27,381 nucleotides of DNA from Spirogloea muscicola (lineage: Eukaryota; Streptophyta; Zygnematophyceae; Spirogloeales; Spirogloeaceae): contig WELB01000053.1 of the NCBI GenBank assembly GCA_009602725.1, positions 687,942 to 715,322 on the forward strand, read 5' to 3'. Positions 1-8,544 of this stretch are shown here, one piece after another. Below the pieces are notes generated by a model. It was not told where the DNA came from. It saw nothing but the letters and a program-made list of their open reading frames with translations, and made no database searches. A program made the position numbers and the translations under genes. Each line of letters begins with the position of its first letter. Position 1 is the stretch's first letter.

Positions 1-18
1 CGGCGGCGCCGGCGGCCG

Positions 19-49
<31 letters not shown>

Positions 50-52
50 CAT
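1..52 (-). CDS. Possible N-terminus of an alanine-rich protein running off the left edge
   Basis: On the minus strand an ATG at 52-50 lies in a good initiation context (GCCGCA before it, G after it). It opens a reading frame that starts Met-Ala-Thr-Thr and continues as an almost pure alanine run, with one glycine, to the window edge. Alanine-rich starts are common in secreted or organelle-targeted proteins of GC-rich algae, but a GCC/GGC trinucleotide repeat also gives polyalanine by chance. Only 17 codons are visible and no function can be proposed. Confidence 0.2.
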
Positions 53-1192
53 TGCGGCGGGGTCTGCAGCGGGAGCAGTGGCGTGTGGTCTGCGGATTTC
101 CAAACCCCTGCCCAGCCACGGCACTGTAAACCCCTGGGGCCGCTGGACCATTACAAGTAGCTTATAACCCTCTAATTAAGTAGCTTATAACCCTTTTACT
201 CCTCTGTCATGCTCGATCAGGCAAAGAATCACATAATCTCTTGACCCAGGCCGTCTGGCCATTTTGCCCCTTAAGGTCCCAATGGCCAGTGTAGCCTGGG
301 GGTTTCACCACTGTCTACCATCACCCTGCCGCTGCTCTAACTGATCCACGCCACGGCTCGTCAAGGTGTGGGTTTCATCTCCCGGAGAGCAATGTGGGGT
401 TTTGGGCTTTTTTGGGGGCTTTCCTTTGAGCGACAAAGGCGGCAAAATGGTCTTGTGCACCGAATCCAATCAAGGTACAGGCAGATGGGGTTCGTTACAT
501 GAGCGACTTGAGATGGTAGTATTGTGCTTGCGACTCCCTTCACACCAGACCGAAGTGTAATTCCACCTTTTGTATCCACGTGTGCAGCCACCTTAGCATC
601 CTTTCCAGATCGACAAGTGAGCCGCTGACGGGCTACAGACGACAGCCCTGCCTGTGTGAATGTCCAAGTATGAGTTCTCATAAATGCGCTGTCAGACCCC
701 TAAACCCATGCCCATACCCTGGTTGGCCAAGAGTTGGCCACAATATTCAAATGGTCAGAGGGTGCTGGTTGTCAGTAAGACCCATTTGAGAAAGGGTCTC
801 AGCTTTCGTGATCAGGTAAAATTTGAAGTTGAATTCGAAAGTGGTGGCTCCGTGCTGCAAAGTCACGGCCCCGCTGCTCCGCTACTCTGGTAGTAACCCA
901 CATGCGAGCCTCTTCACCAACTTCTCTAAGACATGCACAGCTTCGGGAGCACTGCAGAGCGGTTATTGTCGCGCCACAGGGCATCGACTTCCATATAACG
1001 TCGATAAGTCAGATCAGTACGGAAGTAGGCGACAAAATCAGCCTGTACGTGGTGGGCACTCAAACGAATGAGCTGGAAAGCAGGTTCGTGAGAATTTAGG
1101 AACTACACTGACATTGAATGAAAACAACAGAAAAGAGTGGGAGTAACCAACAGATGACGTAGTTGGCAATCTAGAACTTGGGATGGATTTCA

Positions 1193-1193
<1 letters not shown>
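53..1193. other. Non-coding stretch, no gene recognised
   Basis: Short open frames occur on both strands but none has recognisable domains, convincing splice sites or biased composition. The sequence is of mixed composition with no clear tandem repeat. It may be flanking DNA of the retrotransposon to the right, since a long terminal repeat would be expected downstream (leftward) of its minus-strand polyprotein. No second copy of an LTR is visible in the window to test that. Confidence 0.5.

Positions 1194-1223
<30 letters not shown>
1194..1223. repeat. Homopolymer tract of 30 cytosines
   Basis: Thirty consecutive C residues lie directly downstream (minus-strand sense) of the PHD-finger end of the Ty3/gypsy remnant. 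The exact length is probably unreliable because such runs are error-prone in sequencing. A shorter run of 14 C followed by 4 G lies at 22,873-22,890. Confidence 0.95.
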
Positions 1224-1225
<2 letters not shown>

Positions 1226-1268
1226 CTGCAAGTCCTGGGATAGGCGAAGGAGTCGGGTCTGAACCCAG

Positions 1269-2385
1269 ACAAGTTCTGCAGAGCCAGTCATCTGAAGGTA
1301 TGCTTGTGAGCGGTGGTGTTAAACAATGGTTATGCTACCCCCTATTACATGTAGGACATAGTAGCATAACTGCAGCTTGATCTTCCCGACTGCAGACTTC
1401 ACACGACAAGTGTACAGATACCAACTGCTGTGTACGATCAATAGTAGGATCGATGTTTGTAAGGTGACAGGGTGAAACGTTGTGGATGTGATCAGAAATT
1501 TCCCTGCCACAGGACCCTTGAACAAAGAACGCCAGAGGAGTTGTTGCCAACAACCTTATATGTTTAAGGGACCTGCAGTAACATCCAAGCCATGTTGAGG
1601 AGTGACCTTAAGATGAACATAGTCACCCACTTGAATCACTGGAGGTTTAGGCTTGTAGCCTCCTCTACGAATGTAGGCATAGCGTTGAGTATCACGATGT
1701 TGAGCAATGAGCAAGTTGTCCAATGCAGTAGGCATATGTCTTTTGAAGAGATTGCCCCGCTCAATACAAACACTGAGCCACATGTTGTGATCATCAAGGT
1801 CCACCACCTCTGCTTCTACAGCAAGGCTGATAGGAATTAGTGGATGGCGGCCATATCATAAGAAATATGGACTATAGGCAGACAAAGCTGTCTGTTTGGA
1901 CATTCTGAAACCCATGATCAGCCAAGATATAAGTCGGTCCCATCTTTCCATACCTTTCCGAAAACATACTTGGTGAGACCACGCTTGACGGTCTGAACCA
2001 TGCGCTCTGCGAGGCCATCAGCCTGGGGATGGTCACGGAAAGTGAGCCGATGTTCAATTTAAGGTCTGATCTAGCAAAGTTGGAAGTTAGCTTGAATTTC
2101 AGTACCCTGGTCAGTGAGAACTTCAGCGCAAGCTCCGAGCCGAGATAACACCTGGTTCAGGAAAGCTTCCCTGACATAGGTACTGTACTTGTTAGGAATG
2201 GTAACCACCTCCACCCATTTGGAGAAGTGCTCAATAAGTATAAGTACATAAGGTCGCTGCTCACCCTTACGTGAAAGACCAGCTAAATCCAGCCTCCATC
2301 TGTACAACAAGCCTCGGATAGGTAAAGGAAGGAGCTGCGCAAGGCAGTGAAGGCCCAGCTGAAGGACGTCAACAAGATCCATCAA
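1269..2385 (-). pseudogene. Ty3/gypsy retrotransposon remnant: integrase core, C-terminal tail and PHD finger
   Basis: Read on the minus strand, 2385-2071 encodes an integrase core with a typical Asp (RLDLAG), the YVLILIEHFSKWVE block and the second Asp in LTDQGTE. The same frame continues past two stops (TAG, TAA) to HPQADGLAERMVQ, which carries the catalytic Glu. After a further stop and a frameshift near 1925 come SAYSPYF and YGRHP (GPY/F-like module), then DNLLIAQHRDTQRYA and GDYVHL, typical of the integrase C-terminal domain. At 1403-1269 there is a complete C4HC3 PHD finger with spacing C-X2-C-X11-C-X2-C-X4-H-X2-C-X14-C-X2-C. One codon in it is TAG where Trp is expected. At least five stops and at least two frame changes make it dead. 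Reverse transcriptase, RNase H, gag and LTRs are not seen. The 5' side is cut by the fold-back repeat at 2331-2557. Confidence 0.88.
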
Positions 2386-2557
2386 TGCGACCGTCCGTTT
2401 AGAAAGGAGGCGGCCCTGCTATCGGTCATCACACGCATGGTGGCGGCGTGTGATGACCGATAGCAGGGCCGCCGCCTCTCTAAGCGGACGGTCGCGGACG
2501 GATTGATGGAGCTTGTCGACGTCGTTCAGCTGGGCCTCCGCTGCCTTGCACAGCTCC
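2331..2557. repeat. Large fold-back inverted repeat, arms about 106 and 112 nt, loop 9 nt
   Basis: The left arm (2331-2436) is the reverse complement of the right arm (2446-2557) apart from scattered substitutions and two small gaps. The innermost 27 nt or so are perfect and the loop is 2437-2445. Both arms encode the same peptide outward from the hairpin tips: the left arm on the plus strand, the right arm on the minus strand (the right arm gives AEAQLNDVDKLHQ). So this is an inverted duplication of a coding-like segment, not a low-complexity palindrome. The source gene is not recognised. Confidence 0.9.
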
Positions 2558-4310
2558 GCCGGTCCTGCTCCAGCTCCCTGCGCTCCCGCAGGCGCGCCGC
2601 GCCGGCCAGGAGCCCGGCGGCCCGGCGCAGAGTCAGCAAGCGCGGCCAGATTAACTGGTGGCTGGGAGAGGCCAGCCCAAAAGAAGAAGTGGCACTCCCA
2701 ATGGGGGCAAGGGCTGTGAAAAGCCAGCCCGAAAAGAATTGACAAAGGTTCGAAGGGGCCAAATGACGGAGGGGCCTAATAAAGAAATGGACGGTCTGAA
2801 GGAGCCGGAGTGCTAAGGACTGAAACAGCAGCAAGCGGTCTCAGTAACCTCTAGTCAGTAGATGCAACTCTGAAAGTTTAGAGGCAGTGAGTGGTTTCGC
2901 GAAGGCGGAGCACCACCTGCGTCACCTGCTCGGTGGGCGGCGGCTAATCGCGTTCACCCCACAAGCAGCTCTGTCAGACACTTGGGGCGTCGCCCTCCCA
3001 GCCTCCCCGACACCTGTATGACCAGGGCACCAGCCCAGCCCCGAGTGTGGGGTCACAAGCAGGCCGTGCTATGGCCGCCGCCTCTGGGTCTCGGCGGAGC
3101 GCCTCTTCCCCTGCAGCGAGCTACTCAGACCTGATGTTGCTCACTCGTGGGTACTGAGCTTTTCTCTGCATCCTTTCTGTGTTCTGCAGTATGTTGTAGT
3201 GTAGTCCTTTCTCCGGCTCCTCTTGCTTTGGCTTTGGACATTCTCCATTCTTTTTTGGGCTGGCTTGGCCAGCCCCTCTTTTCTATGGCCGTGCTATTTC
3301 TCTTTCTGGGTCTCGACGGAGTGCCTCTTTCCCTGCAGCGAGCTACTCAGACCTGATGTTGCTCACTCGTGGGTACTGAGCTTCCCTCTGCATCGTCTGT
3401 GTTCTGCAGTGTTTTCGAGCAAGCGCGGCCAGATGAACTGGTGGCTGGGAGAGGCCAGCCCAAAAGAATGGACAAGGTCTGAAGGAGTCGGAGTGTAGTG
3501 TTGTCCTTTTTCCGGCTCCTCTTTCTTTGGCTTTGGACATTGTCCAATCTTTTTTGGGCTGGCTTTGCCAGCCCCTCTTCTCTATGGGCGCGCACTTCTC
3601 TCATTTTCAGCATACTGGCCCAAACCCTGCCTCGCTGCCCGCTCAAAGCTCTATCTCCCCTCATCTCTTAGTAGGCTCTGCCCAGCCGCTGGCACGCCGT
3701 TCGGCTGACCAATCTGTCCATCAGAGACGTCCTAGTCAGCGCCCGCTGTGGCGCCTCCGGCACAAGTCTTCCGCATGTGCCTGGCCGTATGGCTTCAACG
3801 CTCCCTTGCCCACGCCGTCCACACGCGAGCAGGCCGTGCTATGGCCGCCGCCTCTGGGTCTTGGCTTTCCCTGCAGCGAGCTACTCAGATCTGATGTTGC
3901 TCACTCGTGGGTGCTGAGCTTCCCTGCATCGTCTCTGTGTTCTGCAGTGTTTTGTAGTGTAGTCCTTTTTCCGGCTCCTCTTTCTTTGGTTTTGGACATT
4001 GTCCATTCTTTTTTGGGCTGGCTTTGCCAGCCCCTCTTCTCTATGGGCGCGCACTTCTCTTTCGTCAGGGGATAGGTTTCCGGCAGCTAGTCTGTCGGAT
4101 GTGAGGCTCCTCACTCGTAACTACTGAGTGGTCCATCCTCCCCCGTTCTGCCATAGCCTCTTCAGGCCCCGCAGTCGCTGCTTAGCTCGTAGTTTGGCCC
4201 CTTCGAACCTTGTCAATTCTTTTCGGGCTGGCTTCTCACAGCCCTTGCCCCCATTGGGAGAGCCACTTCTTCACAGCCCTTGCCCCCATTGGGAGAGCCA
4301 CTTCTTCCGT
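2558..4310. repeat. Cluster of short interspersed repeats and a three-copy direct repeat
   Basis: No gene is seen here. A direct repeat occurs at 3112-3302, 3333-3600 and 3869-4062. Each copy begins with CTGCAGCGAGCTACTCAGA, contains GTTGCTCACTCGTGGGT, and ends with a pyrimidine-rich part carrying the stem GGGCTGG...CCAGCCC. The middle copy is longer because 3416-3493 holds an extra short element. Members of the short stem-loop family lie at 2638-2755 (plus sense) and 4195-4307 (reverse sense). The stretch 4064-4310 recurs almost unchanged at 23,178-23,430. Confidence 0.8.
3416..3493 (+). mobile_element. Short stem-loop element inserted in the middle copy of the direct repeat
   Basis: The 78 nt between GTTTT (3411-3415) and TGTAGTG (3494) are absent at the matching point of the sister direct repeats at 3112-3302 and 3869-4062, so these serve as empty sites. 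The element begins near GCGCGGCCAGAT, contains the inverted stem GGCTGG/CCAGCC, and ends with AGAATGGACAAGGTCTGAAGG. It encodes nothing. Similar units occur many times in the window. It is too short to be autonomous. Whether it moves as DNA or spreads by another route is unknown. Confidence 0.6.
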
Positions 4311-4907
4311 GGCGGGTGACCACGACCGGGCGCGCAAGGTTGTAAAGCCGGTCAGGTCACTCAAATCACCACGCGACACGTACCCCTCGGCGCGACCGAC
4401 CGACCAAGTGTCAAGTGGCCCATAGTGTCCCCCTTAGCTAGCTCATTACCCCGTAACTGGACATTTGTAAGGCTAGAGTTGGCCTCCCTTTCAATTTCAT
4501 GCGCACAAGCGCGCCTGCTCTCCGAAAACCCGAGGCTGCAGCCAAGACGCGGCCTGCCAGCCGAGTGCAAAACGTTGTCAAAAGGTTGAATAACGTTTTG
4601 GCAGCAGCGCAGCCTGGCCGGGTCAGCGCGGCCGCTGCCACGGCCCGCAGATCGCGAAGAGCGGACCTCCTCCCGCCCTCCATACCATTCAAACATGCGC
4701 CAGCTGTGGTCGACGGCACCCACCACCACCTTCGGCCGCCGCCGCCAGGCCGCCGCCGAGCCCCTGCCCTCCGCCGCCGCCGCCTCCCTTGATGAGCGCG
4801 CCTGAGTGGCGGCCGGCTCTCCGCCATCCGCAGAAGCCGCACCTCTATCCGCTCTGTGCCGCATGCCTGGGTGCTCCTGCTGCTCCGCTGCACATGCCTC
4901 ATGCAGC
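4311..4907 (+). promoter_or_regulatory. GC-rich upstream region of the AUG4 gene
   Basis: This stretch separates the repeat cluster from the AUG4 start codon and is rich in CCG/CGG runs between about 4610 and 4800. Open frames on both strands reflect that composition and have no recognisable domain. It probably holds the promoter and 5' untranslated region. No TATA box or specific operator can be defended. Confidence 0.4.
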
Positions 4908-7900
4908 ATGGTGTCGGTTGGCGAAGACGAGTTGCTTCAGTACCCCGAGTTCTGCGGCCTCTTGAAGCGTCTAAAGGAGCACCATTTGGCTGAAGACGGC
5001 TCCCTCATTCTGCGCCACGTCTTTCAAGAGCTGCAGGAGGTTTGCGTGCCCCCTCTGTACACAGGCGCTGGCGATCTGTGTGTATCGCACTTCGTTGGCT
5101 CAATGTAGCTCCTTGCAGCAGGGATTTTGCCTACCACAATGAAATTCTTGACTCGGGCTGCAATGACAAAGCTGCTTTGGCTGGGGGGTTTTGAGAGTTG
5201 TGCCGCCAGCACCAAAGTAAAATCCAGTGTTATGATTGCAATTACCTTTGCTTGCCATCCACAGCTGCTGCACGTCACCACGAATTTCTTTAGAGCGATG
5301 CCTTCGCTTTACTATGCTGCGCATCAGCCTGTTCCACTTATTCTTTTTCAGGACAATGCTAACTATGCAGGAAAGGCATGCAGAACGGGAGGTGGCGGTT
5401 CGTTTCTATGTAGCTGAGGTGAGCTTGTCCAACTTATAGGCGAGCTTCGGAACGCTGCTCGCATGTGACTCCACTGTGGCGGCCTTGTCACTGTCAATTG
5501 ACCCCCTTTTCTCAACAATATCTCAAAGATATTGCTCAGGTGCTTCATAATGAGGTACTTGAGCTGCTGGAGCAGTACGGTGATGTGCTGGCAGAACATG
5601 CTGAGTACAAGGAGCACATGCTTTCATCGGATCAATCCTTGCGACACTTGCTTGCCAAGGCTGGCCTGCACTCTCAACCTACGGTCTGCTTCTATGACAG
5701 ACGTTCATCTCCAAAGACTAGCATCACCTGGTCGCTGACCATTGCTCCTCAACTGTAGTATTAGTGGTATCATAGCTTCCCTTCCCGCCTTCACACTCCA
5801 TCAGGATGGTTTACTGTACTTTGATACTAGTGGCAAAGGTGCACTGCAGGTGCTTGATGTCAACACCTCCCTTATTGCCTGCACTTGTGGTTGTCTGTGT
5901 TGTAGATTTACAATACTTTAGAGATTCTCTTGCTACTTGCTGATACTTCTCAAGGCATCCAGCTCACACAAGGCCTCCTAGGGATACGGCCACAGAATGA
6001 AAAGTACGGCAGAAGATGCGGAAGGCATGATGACCAACATATGAAAGGGGTTAACAGACTACATCATGTTGAGATTACATCATCACCGGCGCCCTTTCAG
6101 GGGTCTGATTACACTCTTCTTGGGGTTACTGAACAAGCACTGCAAGCTGAAACAAAATTTAAGGTGCCACTAGCAAAAGTGCGGGCCAAGTTGCTATTAG
6201 CCACCCTGCTTATCTGTTGGCACTTCTAGACAAAGAACGAAGTAGTCTTCAGGTGGCAAGTCATGCACAGTCTGTATCTTTGAAGGCGCAATATGTGTCT
6301 TGTGATCTGATGAACCTTACACCCAAGACCCTAAACCCTTGATGTGACTGCCCAAGCTGAATAACCCATTACCCACAGACAGACCTGACAAGAGCTGGAT
6401 GACTGCAGATCTCAATGACATCTCAAGCAACCTTAGCTTCAGAAGTGGAGGGTAGACTTGAGGAAAGAATAAAGGATCTGATGTCGCTGCAGTCGCCTCG
6501 GCAAGGTGATTCCCAGCAAAAGGGAATGCTCATAAGCTTCAGTAGATCCCCTCATCGTTTATTTGCACTCTGTCATCTATCTTGCTTCATCAAGCAACAA
6601 CTTTGCTGCATTTGCCAGATGCTTCATCTAGTAAATACTGTCAGTGATATTGGCTTCTTAACAGCTGCCTGTGCATGCTACTCTCAGATGGAACAGAAGG
6701 TGTAGGTCAACAACTTGCAGAGAGGTGATAGCATTGGATCTCTATTACAAGTCTCAAAACTGCCATGATGTATCAGTATCTGTATAGGCGTAAGCAGCTT
6801 CTCATGATCAGCCTAAAGTTGCAGCAGCTTTGTACCACATTCATTCAGATATGCATATGTGCTCCCAATGCAAAACCTTTCACTCTCTTACAATCACTGT
6901 CTTTGCCCTACTAGCAAAGCAGTCTTGGAAATTCAATGAAATGGCTGGAGGAGACTGAGCTGTACGGGATTCCTCGCATGTACCAAGCAGTGCAGGACCA
7001 AAGTCAAGGATACTGTCAAGTATGCACAGATCTGATTGCTCTTTCAACCAGTCATCTCCTGCTGAGTGCTTCACCCGAGCAGGAACTGACAACCTGAGCT
7101 GACAACCACCTATGTGGTGCCTAGCACCATGGGCAGCTTGTCAACGCAGTCTTGCTTCTCAAATATCATCAGCAGATACTGTACAGCTTGAAGATCAGCA
7201 ACATATTTAAGGTTAAGGTTACATCCAGGAAGAGATGCGCAAGTTCACAGCAACTTTGACTGATCAGAATCCTGTGCAATGCCAGTTGTTAGAGCAGATC
7301 TCCAAGACTCTGATCAACATCAGCTGCAATTTCCGATTGGAGCAGCAACATGACCATGTATAACGTGGACTTTCTTTACAGTAGTATATGCAATGTGCTC
7401 CAAAGTTTGCTGCTCTACTTGATTATTATACTCCTGACACTACAGTAATGGTCATTGCAATTGTTAACAGTATATATCAGTATGTCAAGGACTGTGCTCT
7501 TGAGTTGCTACTAACTGGCACTCTGGACACAAGGCTGTGCCTCTCTTGCACAGAATCTATCAAGAATGGAGTGGCAGGGCCAACGAATCTCTACAATGCA
7601 ATCCAAGCTCATGTAACAGGACTTCCTTGTGTTTTCTGTTGGTTGTGGATTGCATAAGCGTTGACGCACAGCGAAGTGCATGCCAAGGCACTTCAAAGTT
7701 GGTCATGGCATCTACAATTCCATCTCATGGTACTCAATATAAGTAGCACTGCAGAAGGACAGCCCGTTTTGTCTTGTTGGTTATACATGAGCTTCGCTCA
7801 GTGATCTCTGCTGCTGCAGGATGCTTGAGCAGCAACTGCTTAAGGACACCTATACCCTGGAGAGCCTGTTGGCCCTGAAGGAAGTGAGGTGAGCTCAAAT

Positions 7901-8544
7901 AGCCTTGTGAGGATGTATCTCAGACCCAGCCCTACATTGACAAGAACGCGCTTCCTCATATATGACCCGTACTCACTGGATTATCTGGAAATACTCCGTC
8001 CTTGATTGATGGCAGGAAGAGCTTGGACAGGTCAATCACTGAGTACAAGCATGACTACAAACATGTGGTATACTTCGTTTGCTGTTACAAACAGAGGGGC
8101 TCAGGGTTGTCAATGGGAATGCCTGCTGGTCAGGCTGTGCAAGCAGCCGCATTCATGCCGCACTACTGCTCTATGCTCATCTGATAAGTGGTGCAGAATT
8201 TTGATACGTTGCCATTGCCAGTCATTGCGGCTGGACGAGTATGAGCATGTGGACATTGACTTTGACAGACTCGCAAGCTCATACAGAGACTTGACCAAGG
8301 TCTTGCCTGCTTGCCATCCAAGTTCTGGGTTCTTGGAAAGAGAGTTCAAGCACTATATGGACATAATGATTGACTTCCTCTTCATAGGCTCGTGAGTCCT
8401 GTGTTTCAGCAAGGTTGCCAGTTCAATGATTCTGTGTGACCTCCCTGACTGACAGTGCCATCGAAGTTCTTTTGCTGACAGAGAATAGAGAGTCTGGAGT
8501 GGACCATAGGAGAGGTTGAGCAAGACTTGCAAGTCACTCTATGA
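4908..8544 (+). CDS. AUG4: Augmin complex subunit 4 (HAUS4/AUG4), multi-exon, exon model partial
   Basis: Augmin recruits gamma-tubulin complexes to existing spindle microtubules so that new ones branch from them; subunit 4 is a coiled-coil component. Exons supported by splice sites and similarity to plant AUG4: 4908-about 5056 (LLKRLKEHHLAEDGSL), 5352-5418, 5540-5683 (LLEQYGDVLAEHAEY), 5906-about 6163 or beyond (YNTLEILLLLADTSQ, later SDYTLLGVTEQALQAE), 7229-7357 (LLEQISKTLINI), 7820-7888 (MLEQQLLKDTYTLES), 8016-8067, 8222-8299 (DFDRLASSYRDLTK) and 8482-8544 (RIESLEWTIGEVEQDL, then TGA). Known exon phases fit where both neighbours are known. The middle (6170-7228) is unresolved; 6409-about 6510 and 6905-7090 are open candidates. 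A link exon between 7357 and 7820 is needed, possibly 7481-7536. The start at 4908 matches the plant N-terminus; an in-frame ATG also lies at 4863. The identification rests on recalled family sequence. Confidence 0.75.

Noticed and set aside
3527-4075. A 182-codon plus-strand frame
   Set aside because: It is composed of translated direct repeats and stem-loop units. It has no domain and no codon-use signal.
4361-4909. A long minus-strand frame upstream of AUG4
   Set aside because: GC-rich composition leaves several overlapping frames open on both strands. Arg/Ala/Pro-rich translation without motifs is best explained as promoter/5' UTR composition.
6300-6345. Telomere-like CCCTAAACCC words (also near 700)
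   Set aside because: Only single copies occur, with no tandem array.
7388-7657. A 90-codon plus-strand frame (KFAALLDYYTPDTT ...) treated as a separate gene
   Set aside because: Indels between the two duplicated copies break it (14,867-14,873), and it lies where an AUG4 intron and at most a small exon are expected.
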